A stretch of DNA of 25,573 bases from Bacteroidia bacterium (GCA_905373665.1 CAJPTV010000019.1:1-25573), one strand, 5' to 3'; counted from the stretch's first letter, positions 1-9,652 are shown. Notes: generated from the letters alone by a model not told the origin. Numbers and translations are program-made.

Positions 1-2
1 AT

Positions 3-53
3 GGTACGTTGTTTGATCAGAAAGGAAACGTGACCCTTTTAAGTGGGAAGTAG
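3..53 (+). CDS. 3' end of an upstream gene (partial, unidentified)
   Basis: The third forward frame is open from the window edge and reads GTLFDQKGNVTLLSGK before a TAG at 51-53. The stop lies 4 bases before the ATG of the carbonic anhydrase-like gene, which is the tight spacing expected inside an operon. Only 16 residues are visible and I do not recognise the protein. The other two forward frames are closed by stops within the first 35 bases. It could also be chance open frame. Confidence 0.4.
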   Translation, partial: GTLFDQKGNVTLLSGK

Positions 54-57
54 GGGG

Positions 58-597
58 ATGGCACATATTATCACACTTAATGGCATTAAGCCGAAGATTG
101 GGAAGAATTGTTTCTTGGCAAGTACTGCTGTGATTATTGGAGAGGTTGAGATTGAGGATGATTGTAGTATCTGGTATGGAGCTGTTTTGCGTGGAGATGT
201 CGGAAAGATTGTCATTCGCAAAGGCTCTAATATTCAGGATAATGCTGTTATACATTCCTCTGCAGGACGTTCTTGGGTTGAAATCGGCGAGGAAACTTCT
301 ATTGGTCATAGTGCTGTGGTGCATGGGGCTGTTGTGGGGGCGCATTGTTTGATAGGGATGGGCTCTGTCGTTTTAGATAATGCTGAAATCGGAGACAAAT
401 CGGTCGTCGCGGCAGGTGCTTTGGTTTTGGCTAAAACGAAAGTTCCGCCTTTGACTTTGATGGCAGGAGTGCCTGCAAAGCAGGTTAAAACACTTACAGA
501 GGAACAGAGTTGGCAAATTGCAGGGGCGAACGCACAGGGATATGCGAAGTATGCTAGTTGGTTTACCAGTGAGGATACTGTGGAGGAATTAGTTTAG
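58..597 (+). CDS. gamma-carbonic anhydrase family protein (left-handed beta-helix)
   Basis: A protein of 179 aa made almost entirely of hexapeptide repeats (for example AVIIGEVEIEDD, VEIGEETSIGHSAVVHGAVVG), the hallmark of trimeric left-handed beta-helix proteins. Three histidines in the expected places (H66 in NAVIHSS, H84 and H89 in IGHSAVVHG) match the zinc/iron ligands of gamma-class carbonic anhydrases of the YrdA/CaiE/CamH group. The C-terminal segment after about residue 140 is helical, as in the family. Members hydrate CO2 or are catalytically silent; the acidic residues of the methanoarchaeal Cam enzyme are not obvious here, so activity is uncertain. The frame is open to a GTG at 43, but the ATG at 58, preceded by a G-rich stretch (TAGGGGG), gives the normal family N-terminus (MAHIITLNG) and is preferred. 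Length is typical for the family. Confidence 0.88.
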   Translation: MAHIITLNGIKPKIGKNCFLASTAVIIGEVEIEDDCSIWYGAVLRGDVGKIVIRKGSNIQDNAVIHSSAGRSWVEIGEETSIGHSAVVHGAVVGAHCLIGMGSVVLDNAEIGDKSVVAAGALVLAKTKVPPLTLMAGVPAKQVKTLTEEQSWQIAGANAQGYAKYASWFTSEDTVEELV

Positions 598-619
598 CGT
601 GTATTCTGCAGTATTTTTA

Positions 620-627
620 TACTTTTG
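620..627 (+). promoter_or_regulatory. Bacteroidetes-type -7 box for the giant surface protein gene
   Basis: TACTTTTG fits the Bacteroidetes -7 consensus TAnnTTTG exactly. Transcription would start near 634, leaving a leader of about 26 bases before the ATG at 660. No TTTG is present at the usual 19-21 base distance upstream, so only the -7 half is supported. Confidence 0.5.
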
Positions 628-659
628 AGGGGGACTAGCTAGAAATTCTGGAGGTGTCT

Positions 660-3600
660 ATGTGGATAAAGCAGCTTCTGTTTTGGACGTTGTTGAGTGT
701 TCTGTATCTGTTCACTATCTCTGATACGAATGCGCAAGAGAGCTATTATACCTACAAAAATGGGGGAGGATGGCATGTTCAAACCACGTGGACTAAGGAT
801 GCTACGGGGCTCACGTTAGATCCTCCAGGGGGAGCAGGGGCACCTCCAGCCTCGGCTACTGTTGTGATTAAACCCACGACGAATCCGGTCTTTCTTGATG
901 CAAATGTCTCCGAACAAAACCTAGATCTTACTGTTGAGGCTGGTGCAAGTCTTGATTTGAAGGATAAGGTGTTTGACGATGGGGTCTTTGCCCTTCGTGG
1001 AAAAGGGCATCTTCTAATAGCCAGTAATGTATTCCCGAGAATTGGTGCTTATATGCCATTTCTTGAAAAAAATGGAGGTACAGTAACTTTTAATTTCCCG
1101 ACAACTGCTCCTGTGAATATTAAGAACTTTCCTAAAGAGGTCTGGAATCTGGAGTTTGCAGCTAAAGGTCAATATGCTTATCAACTAAGAGTGGGACAGG
1201 AACTTAAGGTATTAAATCACCTTTCTGTAATAGATGATGCACAGCTTCTTTTGGGAGGGATTCCGAATGAACCAGAGGTAGGAGGAGTTTCTTTTACACG
1301 TAAGAAAATTCAGGTAGGAGGAAATCTTACAATAGGGGCGAGTGCCTCTTTATCCGTGATAAGCGGTTCGTTAGAACAAGCGTCTCCGACACAAGACCCC
1401 CTTTCTTATTATGAAAGTTCTACGCATATTTTAGAACTACAAGGGAGTTTAGTTAATGGGGGGAAGGTAACCTTGCACGATCTCCCTAATTTGGATTTTG
1501 CGCGGACTTCAGTTACGACACATAATGTTACGCTGGTGGCTAGTGGTGCTGCAAATGCTACGTTTGAGTGCAACGGACAGACAGACCTTTATGCATTGGT
1601 TGTAAACAAAGGAACGAACACTACTACTACGTTGACTATTAGTGCTGCTGCACGTGATAAATTCCGTTTGTGGGGCGGTAACTCTCAGGATGGGAAAAAA
1701 GCGCTCTTCTTAAGGAGCGGTACGCTTATTTTTGCTGGAAAAACTGCCATTGCTAGCCTTTCCGAAAAAGACACATTCGTAATTGCTGACAAAACAGCAT
1801 TGGTATTGGATGGTACAGATGTCTTAGTGGTGCAGAAAGCTCAGAATGCTAAGCAAGTTGCCGATGTCTGGGGAGTAAATTTGTCGCAGGTACAGGGAGT
1901 AAATATTCCCGTAAATGCGAACGATGGTGCAAAGTTGGAAATTGGGGGACAGCTCCATGTGAAGAATGGAACATTTGCGGTGGGAGATGGTGCGGTGATA
2001 GCTACAGGAAAAAACTCTCCTGGGGAGTTACTAATTAGTAATGGACAGCTTTTTGCTCCGCAGATATACTCAGGAGACATGAGCCTTGCTTTTCACCAGA
2101 AAGGGGGGCTTGTGGTTTTGCGCGGTCAACGGGAAGATAAAGATGTAGAAAACTATAACTCTACGGTTAATCCGAATCGTACATATGGAGCTAGTTATTC
2201 AGCTACACCGAACTTTGATAAAAATCATGGGGCTATTGGGTTAGGTAAGGGGACAGACGCTTATATCCATGAGGCTGGAGAGTTTCGTGTTGTTGGAGCA
2301 TCAGAGAACGGACACTATAATCTTCTAATAGATTTGTTAGTGGATGAGGACAATTCTTCTCATGTGCGAGCTGGAAAAGAGGTGATAGATCTTACAGGGT
2401 TGTCATTGACTCCTGCAGCCTCCGCACCAGCTGGTTTTGTCTCTTTATCTAGTAAAGCGCATTTTGGCAATTTTGAGGTAATTCTGAATACAGATGATCA
2501 ACAATTGCTTCTTAAAAGACAGTTGACTGTTGAGGGTAATATGCATCACAAAAAGGGTGTGCTGGCTCTTGAAAAATATGAATTAGAGGTACAGAAAAAT
2601 TTCCAATTGGATGGAACATTAGACGTTAAGACGGCTTTTTTGAAATTTGTTATCTCGGCAGACCAGCATTTTACTGTAGCACCTACTGCGAGAATAGAAG
2701 GAAATTATTTCAATCGCTTGGAGATTACCGCAAAAAAAGAAGAGGATAAGTGTAAGCTACGTTTTGTAGCTCCTTTAGATTATTCATTTAATGAGCTTAG
2801 AGTGTTTAGATATACAGAATTGAGTATTGCGAATTCGGATAAGCGTCTGTTTGTGAAACAAGAGCTAAATGTCGCTGGGAATGCTACTGTATCTGGAGGG
2901 GAGGTAGTTCTAGATGGTATGGGTGTCTTGGGAGGAGGATGGGGACATCTAGAACATCTTACTGTTTCCGAGAATAGTAGAGCTGTTCTAAAATCGACTC
3001 TCAGAATAAAGAAGACTTTAACCCTGTCTCAAAACTCAGTCTTAAATATCAATCAGGTAGAATTGCAGATTGTTGAAGGTGGGAAAATAGAAACTCTTGG
3101 TGATGGTACAGGGCGTATTGAGACGAATGGGAGATATACGGATAAAGGCGTCAGAATAAGTTTCAATGCCACGAACGGTACAGAGGATTTTGTTATTCCT
3201 TTTGCTTATATGGAGGGGACTCAATTGATAGATAGACGTATGACTATAAAGGGTCAAAAGTCTGGTTATATTTATTTTAGGTATGTAAATAGGTTACACC
3301 CAATGTTGCGTAACGGGTATCCATATTATTTGCGAGTAACGTATAATAATGGTATCCATATAAATGATAATGTTACGGTAACGATGAAGAATACAGAGCC
3401 TGTCCTTCCTGCAACCTATAAGGCTTTGTATTTGAAGGGGAATCAATGGGAGGACTTGCCTATCCCTCCCACTTCTTCTACATTGGTTTTTACACTTCCT
3501 AAAGTATCTAATAAAGTCTATAGTTATGACTGTGTAGTCGGAGAAAAGTATAATATTATAAGTTATGTGAGTGTGCAGGATGGGAATTGGAACGATGCGA

Positions 3601-6600
3601 CTACTTGGACACCCCAGGGTGTGCCTCTTAAGGGCGATCTTGTAGAAGTAAAACATAATGTACATGTCGCTCCTCTTGCACCGTCGTATTTGGATAATTC
3701 GTTTGGTTGTGGGGCTCTTGTGATAGCTTCTACAGGTAAGCTCGATGTGCCAGATATCTCATTAGCTTCATTAGCACGAATTTCTGGACACGGAACATTA
3801 CGTTTATGTCTTGAGCCAGATCATCCAGAACGGAATCGATTCTCTGATATGCCAGAAATATCAGCATTTATTACTGAAGAAAAAATTAGTGGTGTAAAGG
3901 ATTATGGGACGGTTGAGTTCTATATGAAACAGCCTGATAAGGAGGTTCAACTTCCTGAACAACTGAATACTTTTGGACATCTTACTTGCTCTTATGAGCA
4001 GGCAGGACAGACTTTTGTCATGAGTGCAGCTGTGCGGAATCTTTATGTTAACGGAAGGTTATTTCTGAATAATCCAGATGCTAATCCTAATGCTATTTTT
4101 TCGATCGGAGGAGTCAAGTCTACTTATTCACAAGAGCGGAAGCTTGTTGTGGGGAAAAAGGTAGATGTTGACAATGTCTTTATATCTATATCGAAAGCTG
4201 ATAAGGTGCATTCTTTTTGGTTTTCTGACGATGTGCATTTTCGAGGTTCTTCGAGAATTGTTTATACAGGGACATCGCCCAAAGTTCATTGTGTTGCAAA
4301 CGTTTATTTCTACAGAGATTTGTACAATGATACTGATGGAGAGTTGAACTTTGCTGAAAATAATCTTTATAGTAGAGTCTTTTATGTAAACATTACTCCT
4401 GCGCGAATTATGGGGAGACACCCTATTTTGTTTATGGAATTTAGAGTGAAGATGAGGAGTGGTGCTAAATCGGAGCTCTCTATTGACAATATAGGAGGTA
4501 TTCGAGCTTCAGTGGCTGTCTCTTCGTTGGAGTGGTTTTTTATAGACAATCCGGGAACAGTACACGTAAATTCGGCTTTTGATTTTCATATTACCGCAAA
4601 ACAGACCTTTACGTTAAGAGCAGGGGTTACTTTACATGCCAACAACGATAATTTGAGTATCAGGATTGCAACGGATTGTGAAAAAGATAAGGGACTCCTT
4701 TTGTTAGGAAAAATCAATCTGGAAAAAGGAAAGGTCTTTATTGGGAGTGACGGACTATCGTCTAATAGAAGCGCTGATATTGAGTATCCTGCATATTCTA
4801 ATGCATCCATTGAGGTTCAAAGTGGGGAGCTTACTGTTTATGGTGCTATTCGCAGAACGTATGGAAATGATTTTGGTCGGTTTGATTATATACAAACTGG
4901 AGGAAAGGTTACGATAGCTCCGACGGCAAAGAATGTAGGTCGAAGAGGAATTGAAATTTACGGGGATAAATTCACTATGTCGGGAGGGGAGTTGATTTAT
5001 ACAGGTGCTGGAGGAATCCTTCCTAAAGGAGATGTGTTTATCAGTGCAGTTAATTCTTCTGTAACAGGGGGAATGGTACGTTTGACAGGGGGCGGCTCTA
5101 ATAAGAAGGTTTATCTTTCCTCGGTGGTAAACTTGTATAATCTCAGTTGCGAAGGGGTAAATCAAGAGGTTCATGTCTTTGACTATCCTCTTGATATAAA
5201 AGGAACTACGAGCATCGCTTCTACTTCAAAACTCTTTACAGATGATGTAGATATCTCGTTTGCTGGCAATGTAAATTGCGATGGAGAGTTTCAAGCACGA
5301 GGTTATAAGGCTACGCGTTTTTATGAGGGAGCGCAGCGTATTTATGGGGGGGCTACGAAGTTTACAGCACATCATCTAGTTGTGGAAAGTAGTAGTGGGC
5401 TGACCTATGAGTTACCAGTGGATGCTTCGCTTGGTGGTAACCTTACTATAGAAAAAAAGAGCGCCTCGGCAGAACACCTTGATTTGAAGAACCGTCATTT
5501 CATACTTACTGGGAATCTTTTCAATCATGGAGGATATAAAACAGCTGGCGGTTCCTTACAGTTGGTGGGTACGGAACGTTCGGAGTTGACTGGGAATGGT
5601 CATTATGGAACTATCGAGGTCAATAAATCTGTTGGAGCTGTTGCAAAGAATGATGTGCACCTTTATGGAGATTTGGTGCTTGCACAGGGTAATTTCTATT
5701 TGGATAGGAATCTTCTTCATATCCAACGAAGTGGGAAAATCGACCAGCGTGCGACCTCGCATTACATTGTGACTGATGGGTCTTTTGTCTCTAAGGGGAT
5801 TCGTCAGGATTTAGGAATGGGGATGAAAAAGGTCAGCTTCCCTATAGGGACAGTTAGTGCGTATACACCTGTAGAACTCACAATTGTAGATCCTGGGATT
5901 CCTGATAATAGTGGCTTTATTCGCGTGCTGAATGTTGCGAGCTCTTTTGATGTGGTCGGGGATTGTCGCGATAAGGTATTGCGTTACCACTGGGAGGTTG
6001 AATCTCAAATTTCGCCGACTACAGGGGAGCTGAAATTCTCATGTCCGACCTCTTTCAAGGGGGCGAATATGATTCTAGACGAGAGTGCGCCATTGCGCTT
6101 TATTAGCGGTGCGTGGACACAGCAGACAAAACGTCAATTAGATGAGCAAGGAAGTACTTTCATTCAACGTTGGATGTTTAACAATACGACTTCGTTGAGT
6201 GGTCGTTATACGAGTGGAGCGCCGCTTTGTGTGTTAAATATTCGAGAAGTGGAAACGGTTGCTTCAGGGACTTGGGAAAATAATGTTTGGAAGCTGTACG
6301 GGGCAGGGACGTCTGTCGATTTGCCAGATGGTCCTAATGGTTTGACTGTCCACATTAACCCAGAGCATACGATTACGATCCAGAATAAGGCTGACGCGAA
6401 AAAGATTGTATTTGAAAATCCTGCTCCTTCTCAATCAGAAGGGGTATTGGTGGTGGAAAATACGGCTACCATCTCCTCGTTAGGTTCGTTGCATGGACGA
6501 GGTGCATTACAGGTATATAAGGGGACGCTCCCTGCTGCTGATTATACAGACTTTTTCGGCTGTACACATGAGGGTAAATTGGTACTTGCGGGGAATGGGA

Positions 6601-8480
6601 ATTACAATCTAGATGCGAAAGACAACAACGAATATCCTTATCTGCATCTAATAGGCACAGGGAAACGCATTATGCCTAATGCCGACTTGACGGTTTGTAA
6701 GGAGTTGAAGATTAGAGAAAATACCGTGTATGATAACTCTGTGCATAACAAGGGACTATTACTTCTTGGAACAATCGATCGGGAGGCTACGGCTTCTTTC
6801 GTTGCGGGGACTGGAGATAATGCTTGGGTATGGTTCAAAGGAACAACACCACAGGCATTGGGAGGGGCTGGAGTTGCCTTTGAAGCAACCAATAAGCTTA
6901 ATAAGTTGATTATAGAGAATGAGAAGGGGGTTACGGTTCGTGATGGAGGAACTGTCGAAGTGGCAGACCTGCGGTTGAAAAAAGGAGTCCTCCATACACC
7001 CCGCAGTGCGTCTGGAAAGTTACTGCAAACGCCGACACAGACCAATACGACAGCGCCTGACCCAGAACGTATCGGGAGTATACAATCCTATATTGATGGT
7101 CCGTTGTGGGTGAAGCTCCCCGCAGGTGTGACCTCTTATTGCTTCCCTCTAGGTGTCGGAACATCCCTCGCCAATCAGATGATATTAAGTGAATTGACGC
7201 CCGGAGAAATCTATGTAGAGGTCGTAGCTAATCCGACTGCAGCAAATGTGCAATCTCCCCTAACCTTGGTTGACAGAAAGCTTTGGAAAGTCGCTGGGAA
7301 GGCGGCAGCTACCACAAAAGTGAGCTTCTTGCGCGGAGGTTTTGACTGGGCAACAGGAAAGACAGATGCCGAGCTCTCTGTGGCTAAAAAAGGAGCTTTG
7401 AAGTGGGAAGAGGTGCTCTCGGAAGCTGTGGGGGGGGGCTTGGGTAATGAAATTCGCACTACGGCGAGTGAGAGCATACTACTTTATCCAGCATTTGTTG
7501 CGTACTCTTTTGGTACTAAGAGTGCGGTGCCGCCTACCCTCTCTTATGACAATCTCGGGGGACGCTATTGTGTACCAGTTGATGGACAAGTGACTGTACC
7601 TGTGAAGATTGTTGCTAGTGGTGAGTGGAGTGATTACCTCCCGATGCTTATTAGGTATAAGGCGGGGAATAACATTCGTACTTTTGAAGTCGGAACGTCG
7701 TCATTGGCAACGGATGTGTTTGACCTACCTATCAAAAGCACTGACGACCCTGCTACGCCTCCCGTTTTGAGTGAATCGATAACGTTCCAAGTCTTGAACC
7801 TAACTTACCGTCATAACACGACGCCAGGGAACGGACAGGTAGATGAAACGACCCTTACTGCTTATCGAATACCAAAGGTCACCCCAGGGGCTTACAACAT
7901 GTGCTTCAATAAGGGAAGTGCAGTAAAGCTGCTCGGTAGCTCTACTCCTGTTGGGACGCCTACTTGGCTCAATGATGATGGTGTGGGGACATTTATCCCA
8001 CCCAATGCTTACCAAACACGCTTTACGCTTTCTGCAACAGCACCGATGTTGGTACTCAAGCTTAAGGTGGACAATCACGGCTGTATTGGCGAAGCTAATG
8101 CCCTTCTGACCCAAGTGCAGCCTCCTGCTGGAACTATCGTTGGTAAAGAGCGTGTTTGTCTCTTGGACGGAAACCCACTCGAGGAAGCCTATACATTCTC
8201 TCCCACCAGTGTCTCTAACCCTATTACGTACGCTTGGAGCTTGGAAAATAAGCCTAATAGTCTCACGGATTTGGACATCGTCGCAGGTACACAGTCTACT
8301 AACCCCACTAAGGTGAATTGGGTAGCCACACCTCCCTATCACGGAGCGCAGAAGTATGGAGCTACCTTACGTCTTAAGGTGGTGGATAAGAATCAGTGCC
8401 TATCGACCTTCGAGTTACCCGTGCAGGTGATTCTAGACTATCGAACGGCACCAGTCTACTTTACTCCTTACAATAACTAG
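660..8480 (+). CDS. giant exported multi-module beta-helix/Ig-like surface protein
   Basis: A 2606-aa protein. The start is the ATG at 660, 5 bases after GGAGG (650-654); a GTG at 654 in frame overlaps that ribosome site. Residues 1-25 form a signal peptide (Lys4, hydrophobic LLFWTLLSVLYLFTI, cleavage after TNA) without a lipobox, so it is exported and not a lipoprotein. The mature chain is beta-strand-rich, Gly/Asn/Thr/Val-rich and low in Cys. I see three units that each begin with a G..W....TTW.....P-like motif (near residues 33, 970 and 1866), continue as degenerate strand repeats (GxLxVxxGA-like), and close with a segment containing FVIPFAY (about 843), FPIGT (about 1728) and FPLGVG (about 2162). 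From about 2270 to the end are Ig/PKD-like repeats (TYAWSLENKP, LRLKVVDKNQC). No canonical C-terminal type IX secretion domain is evident; the protein ends TAPVYFTPYNN. A run of 9 G lies at 7430-7438. The role is unknown; adhesin or cell-surface scaffold is an inference from size and architecture. Transcribed alone and ended by the hairpin at 8518-8553. Confidence 0.9.
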   Translation: MWIKQLLFWTLLSVLYLFTISDTNAQESYYTYKNGGGWHVQTTWTKDATGLTLDPPGGAGAPPASATVVIKPTTNPVFLDANVSEQNLDLTVEAGASLDLKDKVFDDGVFALRGKGHLLIASNVFPRIGAYMPFLEKNGGTVTFNFPTTAPVNIKNFPKEVWNLEFAAKGQYAYQLRVGQELKVLNHLSVIDDAQLLLGGIPNEPEVGGVSFTRKKIQVGGNLTIGASASLSVISGSLEQASPTQDPLSYYESSTHILELQGSLVNGGKVTLHDLPNLDFARTSVTTHNVTLVASGAANATFECNGQTDLYALVVNKGTNTTTTLTISAAARDKFRLWGGNSQDGKKALFLRSGTLIFAGKTAIASLSEKDTFVIADKTALVLDGTDVLVVQKAQNAKQVADVWGVNLSQVQGVNIPVNANDGAKLEIGGQLHVKNGTFAVGDGAVIATGKNSPGELLISNGQLFAPQIYSGDMSLAFHQKGGLVVLRGQREDKDVENYNSTVNPNRTYGASYSATPNFDKNHGAIGLGKGTDAYIHEAGEFRVVGASENGHYNLLIDLLVDEDNSSHVRAGKEVIDLTGLSLTPAASAPAGFVSLSSKAHFGNFEVILNTDDQQLLLKRQLTVEGNMHHKKGVLALEKYELEVQKNFQLDGTLDVKTAFLKFVISADQHFTVAPTARIEGNYFNRLEITAKKEEDKCKLRFVAPLDYSFNELRVFRYTELSIANSDKRLFVKQELNVAGNATVSGGEVVLDGMGVLGGGWGHLEHLTVSENSRAVLKSTLRIKKTLTLSQNSVLNINQVELQIVEGGKIETLGDGTGRIETNGRYTDKGVRISFNATNGTEDFVIPFAYMEGTQLIDRRMTIKGQKSGYIYFRYVNRLHPMLRNGYPYYLRVTYNNGIHINDNVTVTMKNTEPVLPATYKALYLKGNQWEDLPIPPTSSTLVFTLPKVSNKVYSYDCVVGEKYNIISYVSVQDGNWNDATTWTPQGVPLKGDLVEVKHNVHVAPLAPSYLDNSFGCGALVIASTGKLDVPDISLASLARISGHGTLRLCLEPDHPERNRFSDMPEISAFITEEKISGVKDYGTVEFYMKQPDKEVQLPEQLNTFGHLTCSYEQAGQTFVMSAAVRNLYVNGRLFLNNPDANPNAIFSIGGVKSTYSQERKLVVGKKVDVDNVFISISKADKVHSFWFSDDVHFRGSSRIVYTGTSPKVHCVANVYFYRDLYNDTDGELNFAENNLYSRVFYVNITPARIMGRHPILFMEFRVKMRSGAKSELSIDNIGGIRASVAVSSLEWFFIDNPGTVHVNSAFDFHITAKQTFTLRAGVTLHANNDNLSIRIATDCEKDKGLLLLGKINLEKGKVFIGSDGLSSNRSADIEYPAYSNASIEVQSGELTVYGAIRRTYGNDFGRFDYIQTGGKVTIAPTAKNVGRRGIEIYGDKFTMSGGELIYTGAGGILPKGDVFISAVNSSVTGGMVRLTGGGSNKKVYLSSVVNLYNLSCEGVNQEVHVFDYPLDIKGTTSIASTSKLFTDDVDISFAGNVNCDGEFQARGYKATRFYEGAQRIYGGATKFTAHHLVVESSSGLTYELPVDASLGGNLTIEKKSASAEHLDLKNRHFILTGNLFNHGGYKTAGGSLQLVGTERSELTGNGHYGTIEVNKSVGAVAKNDVHLYGDLVLAQGNFYLDRNLLHIQRSGKIDQRATSHYIVTDGSFVSKGIRQDLGMGMKKVSFPIGTVSAYTPVELTIVDPGIPDNSGFIRVLNVASSFDVVGDCRDKVLRYHWEVESQISPTTGELKFSCPTSFKGANMILDESAPLRFISGAWTQQTKRQLDEQGSTFIQRWMFNNTTSLSGRYTSGAPLCVLNIREVETVASGTWENNVWKLYGAGTSVDLPDGPNGLTVHINPEHTITIQNKADAKKIVFENPAPSQSEGVLVVENTATISSLGSLHGRGALQVYKGTLPAADYTDFFGCTHEGKLVLAGNGNYNLDAKDNNEYPYLHLIGTGKRIMPNADLTVCKELKIRENTVYDNSVHNKGLLLLGTIDREATASFVAGTGDNAWVWFKGTTPQALGGAGVAFEATNKLNKLIIENEKGVTVRDGGTVEVADLRLKKGVLHTPRSASGKLLQTPTQTNTTAPDPERIGSIQSYIDGPLWVKLPAGVTSYCFPLGVGTSLANQMILSELTPGEIYVEVVANPTAANVQSPLTLVDRKLWKVAGKAAATTKVSFLRGGFDWATGKTDAELSVAKKGALKWEEVLSEAVGGGLGNEIRTTASESILLYPAFVAYSFGTKSAVPPTLSYDNLGGRYCVPVDGQVTVPVKIVASGEWSDYLPMLIRYKAGNNIRTFEVGTSSLATDVFDLPIKSTDDPATPPVLSESITFQVLNLTYRHNTTPGNGQVDETTLTAYRIPKVTPGAYNMCFNKGSAVKLLGSSTPVGTPTWLNDDGVGTFIPPNAYQTRFTLSATAPMLVLKLKVDNHGCIGEANALLTQVQPPAGTIVGKERVCLLDGNPLEEAYTFSPTSVSNPITYAWSLENKPNSLTDLDIVAGTQSTNPTKVNWVATPPYHGAQKYGATLRLKVVDKNQCLSTFELPVQVILDYRTAPVYFTPYNN
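7430..7438 (+). repeat. in-frame G9 homopolymer inside the giant gene
   Basis: Nine consecutive G encode part of V-G-G-G-L at about residues 2257-2261. Tracts of this length in surface-protein genes can slip during replication. A gain or loss of one base here would remove the last about 350 residues. A G7 run occurs at 5346-5352 in the same gene. Confidence 0.7.
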
Positions 8481-8517
8481 GATAGCAATGCTATAGCGTA
8501 CGCTACTAGACTACACA

Positions 8518-8553
8518 AAGAGGGGCGAACTACTTGCTTAGTTCGCCCCTCTT
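8518..8553. terminator. bidirectional hairpin between convergent genes
   Basis: The arms 8518-8532 (AAGAGGGGCGAACTA) and 8539-8553 are perfect 15-bp reverse complements with a 6-base loop. The hairpin sits between the 3' ends of the giant gene and miaA and so can stop transcription from both sides. The U-tracts are weak on both strands (CTTATTATAT forward, CTTTGTGT reverse). The miaA stop codon (8538-8540) and its last codons are inside the structure. Confidence 0.75.
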
Positions 8554-9473
8554 ATTATATCCTCCATTTCCGCTATAAGCGCCTCAGGGGGACGCGTCCC
8601 GTCTAGCCAGTGAAGTACAATCCCACGCCGCTCCATCCCTCGCAAATAGGTCATTTGTCGCTTAGAAAACTGCCGGATGGCGACGTTTAACTGCTGGTAC
8701 AATTCCTCACGGGAGGGAATCTCTCCTAATAGGTACTGCGTGACGTATTTGTACTCTAGGCCGTAATAAATCAATTGCTCGGGTGATAAACCCTCTTTTA
8801 ATAGAGAATCGACCTCTTCTACCAGACCGCTATCTAAACGCGCTTTTAGGCGGCACGAAATGCGTTTCCAACGTACTTCTTGCGGCAGACTTACAGCGAA
8901 GGTCAGGCTCGGCAGTAACTCTCGCTCTTTAACCTCCTTTTCCGAAGAAGATAACGCTATTTCTACTGCACGGATGAGCCGCTTACGAGAGCTCGTATCC
9001 GTTGTATTGTGCAACGACTGATGCGAAGCTAGAATAGCAATCAACTCCTCATCGGTACGCTCTTCCAACTGTGCTCGCAACGCCAGATTGGGCTCTACTG
9101 CCGCCAAACGATACCCCCGCAAGATAGCCTCAGCATACATTCCACTCCCCCCGCACAAGATGGTGGGCGTCCCCGCTGCCTTTAGCTTTTCCCATACGTC
9201 GTAAAAACGTTGCTGATAGACAAAGAGATTGCACTGTTCGCCAGGCTCGAAGATGTCAATAAGGTGGTAGGGTATCCGCCGTCCCGCTATTTCATACTCC
9301 CCAAGATCCTTCCCCGTCCCTATGTCCATACGCCGATAAAGCTGACGCGAATCCGCACTGACGATCTCCGCCCCTAAGCGATCGGCAAGTGCTACCGCAA
9401 GGTGCGTCTTACCCGAGGCCGTAGGTCCTAGTAAAGCTATCAACGGTAATGGCTTATTTGCTAATATTGGCAT
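8538..9473 (-). CDS. miaA: tRNA dimethylallyltransferase MiaA
   Basis: A 311-aa enzyme that transfers a dimethylallyl group to N6 of A37 in tRNAs reading UNN codons, the first step of ms2i6A37 formation. Visible family motifs are the P-loop GPTASGKT (residues 16-23), the DSRQLYRRMDIGTGK signature (41-55), IPYHLIDIFEPGE, the CGGSGMY motif (family GGTGLY) and a C-terminal RQFSKRQMTYLRGM, which matches the conserved (T)RQ.AKRQ.TW.R segment. Length is normal. The ATG at 9473 is preferred because it places the P-loop at the usual distance and is preceded by GAGGGG; a TTG further up (9509) would add 12 residues not seen in the family. The gene is convergent with the giant protein gene and divergent from the glycogen operon. 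Confidence 0.96.
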   Translation of the reverse strand: MPILANKPLPLIALLGPTASGKTHLAVALADRLGAEIVSADSRQLYRRMDIGTGKDLGEYEIAGRRIPYHLIDIFEPGEQCNLFVYQQRFYDVWEKLKAAGTPTILCGGSGMYAEAILRGYRLAAVEPNLALRAQLEERTDEELIAILASHQSLHNTTDTSSRKRLIRAVEIALSSSEKEVKERELLPSLTFAVSLPQEVRWKRISCRLKARLDSGLVEEVDSLLKEGLSPEQLIYYGLEYKYVTQYLLGEIPSREELYQQLNVAIRQFSKRQMTYLRGMERRGIVLHWLDGTRPPEALIAEMEDIIRGAN

Positions 9474-9506
9474 AGCCCCTCGCTCTATTCTTAAGATTTT
9501 TGCATA

Positions 9507-9514
9507 CAAAAGTA
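9507..9514 (-). promoter_or_regulatory. -7 box for miaA
   Basis: On the minus strand this reads TACTTTTG, an exact TAnnTTTG. Transcription would start near 9500 and give a leader of about 27 bases before the miaA ATG at 9473. No clear -33 TTTG is visible. Confidence 0.5.
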
Positions 9515-9652
9515 CGGAACTTTATACACCCGCTCGACCTTCTCAAAACCTTGCCCTGCTCTGCTTTGAGCGCTCTAGAAGAGAAGACCGTGCCGCATCT
9601 CATGTCTATCTTTTTGTGAAAAATACGCCCTAAAGTGCAAATAGTGTTAGCT

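Noticed and set aside
7800..8342. A 180-codon minus-strand frame opposite the end of the giant gene
   Set aside because: It lies entirely inside the giant coding region, has no promoter or ribosome site and no recognisable domain.
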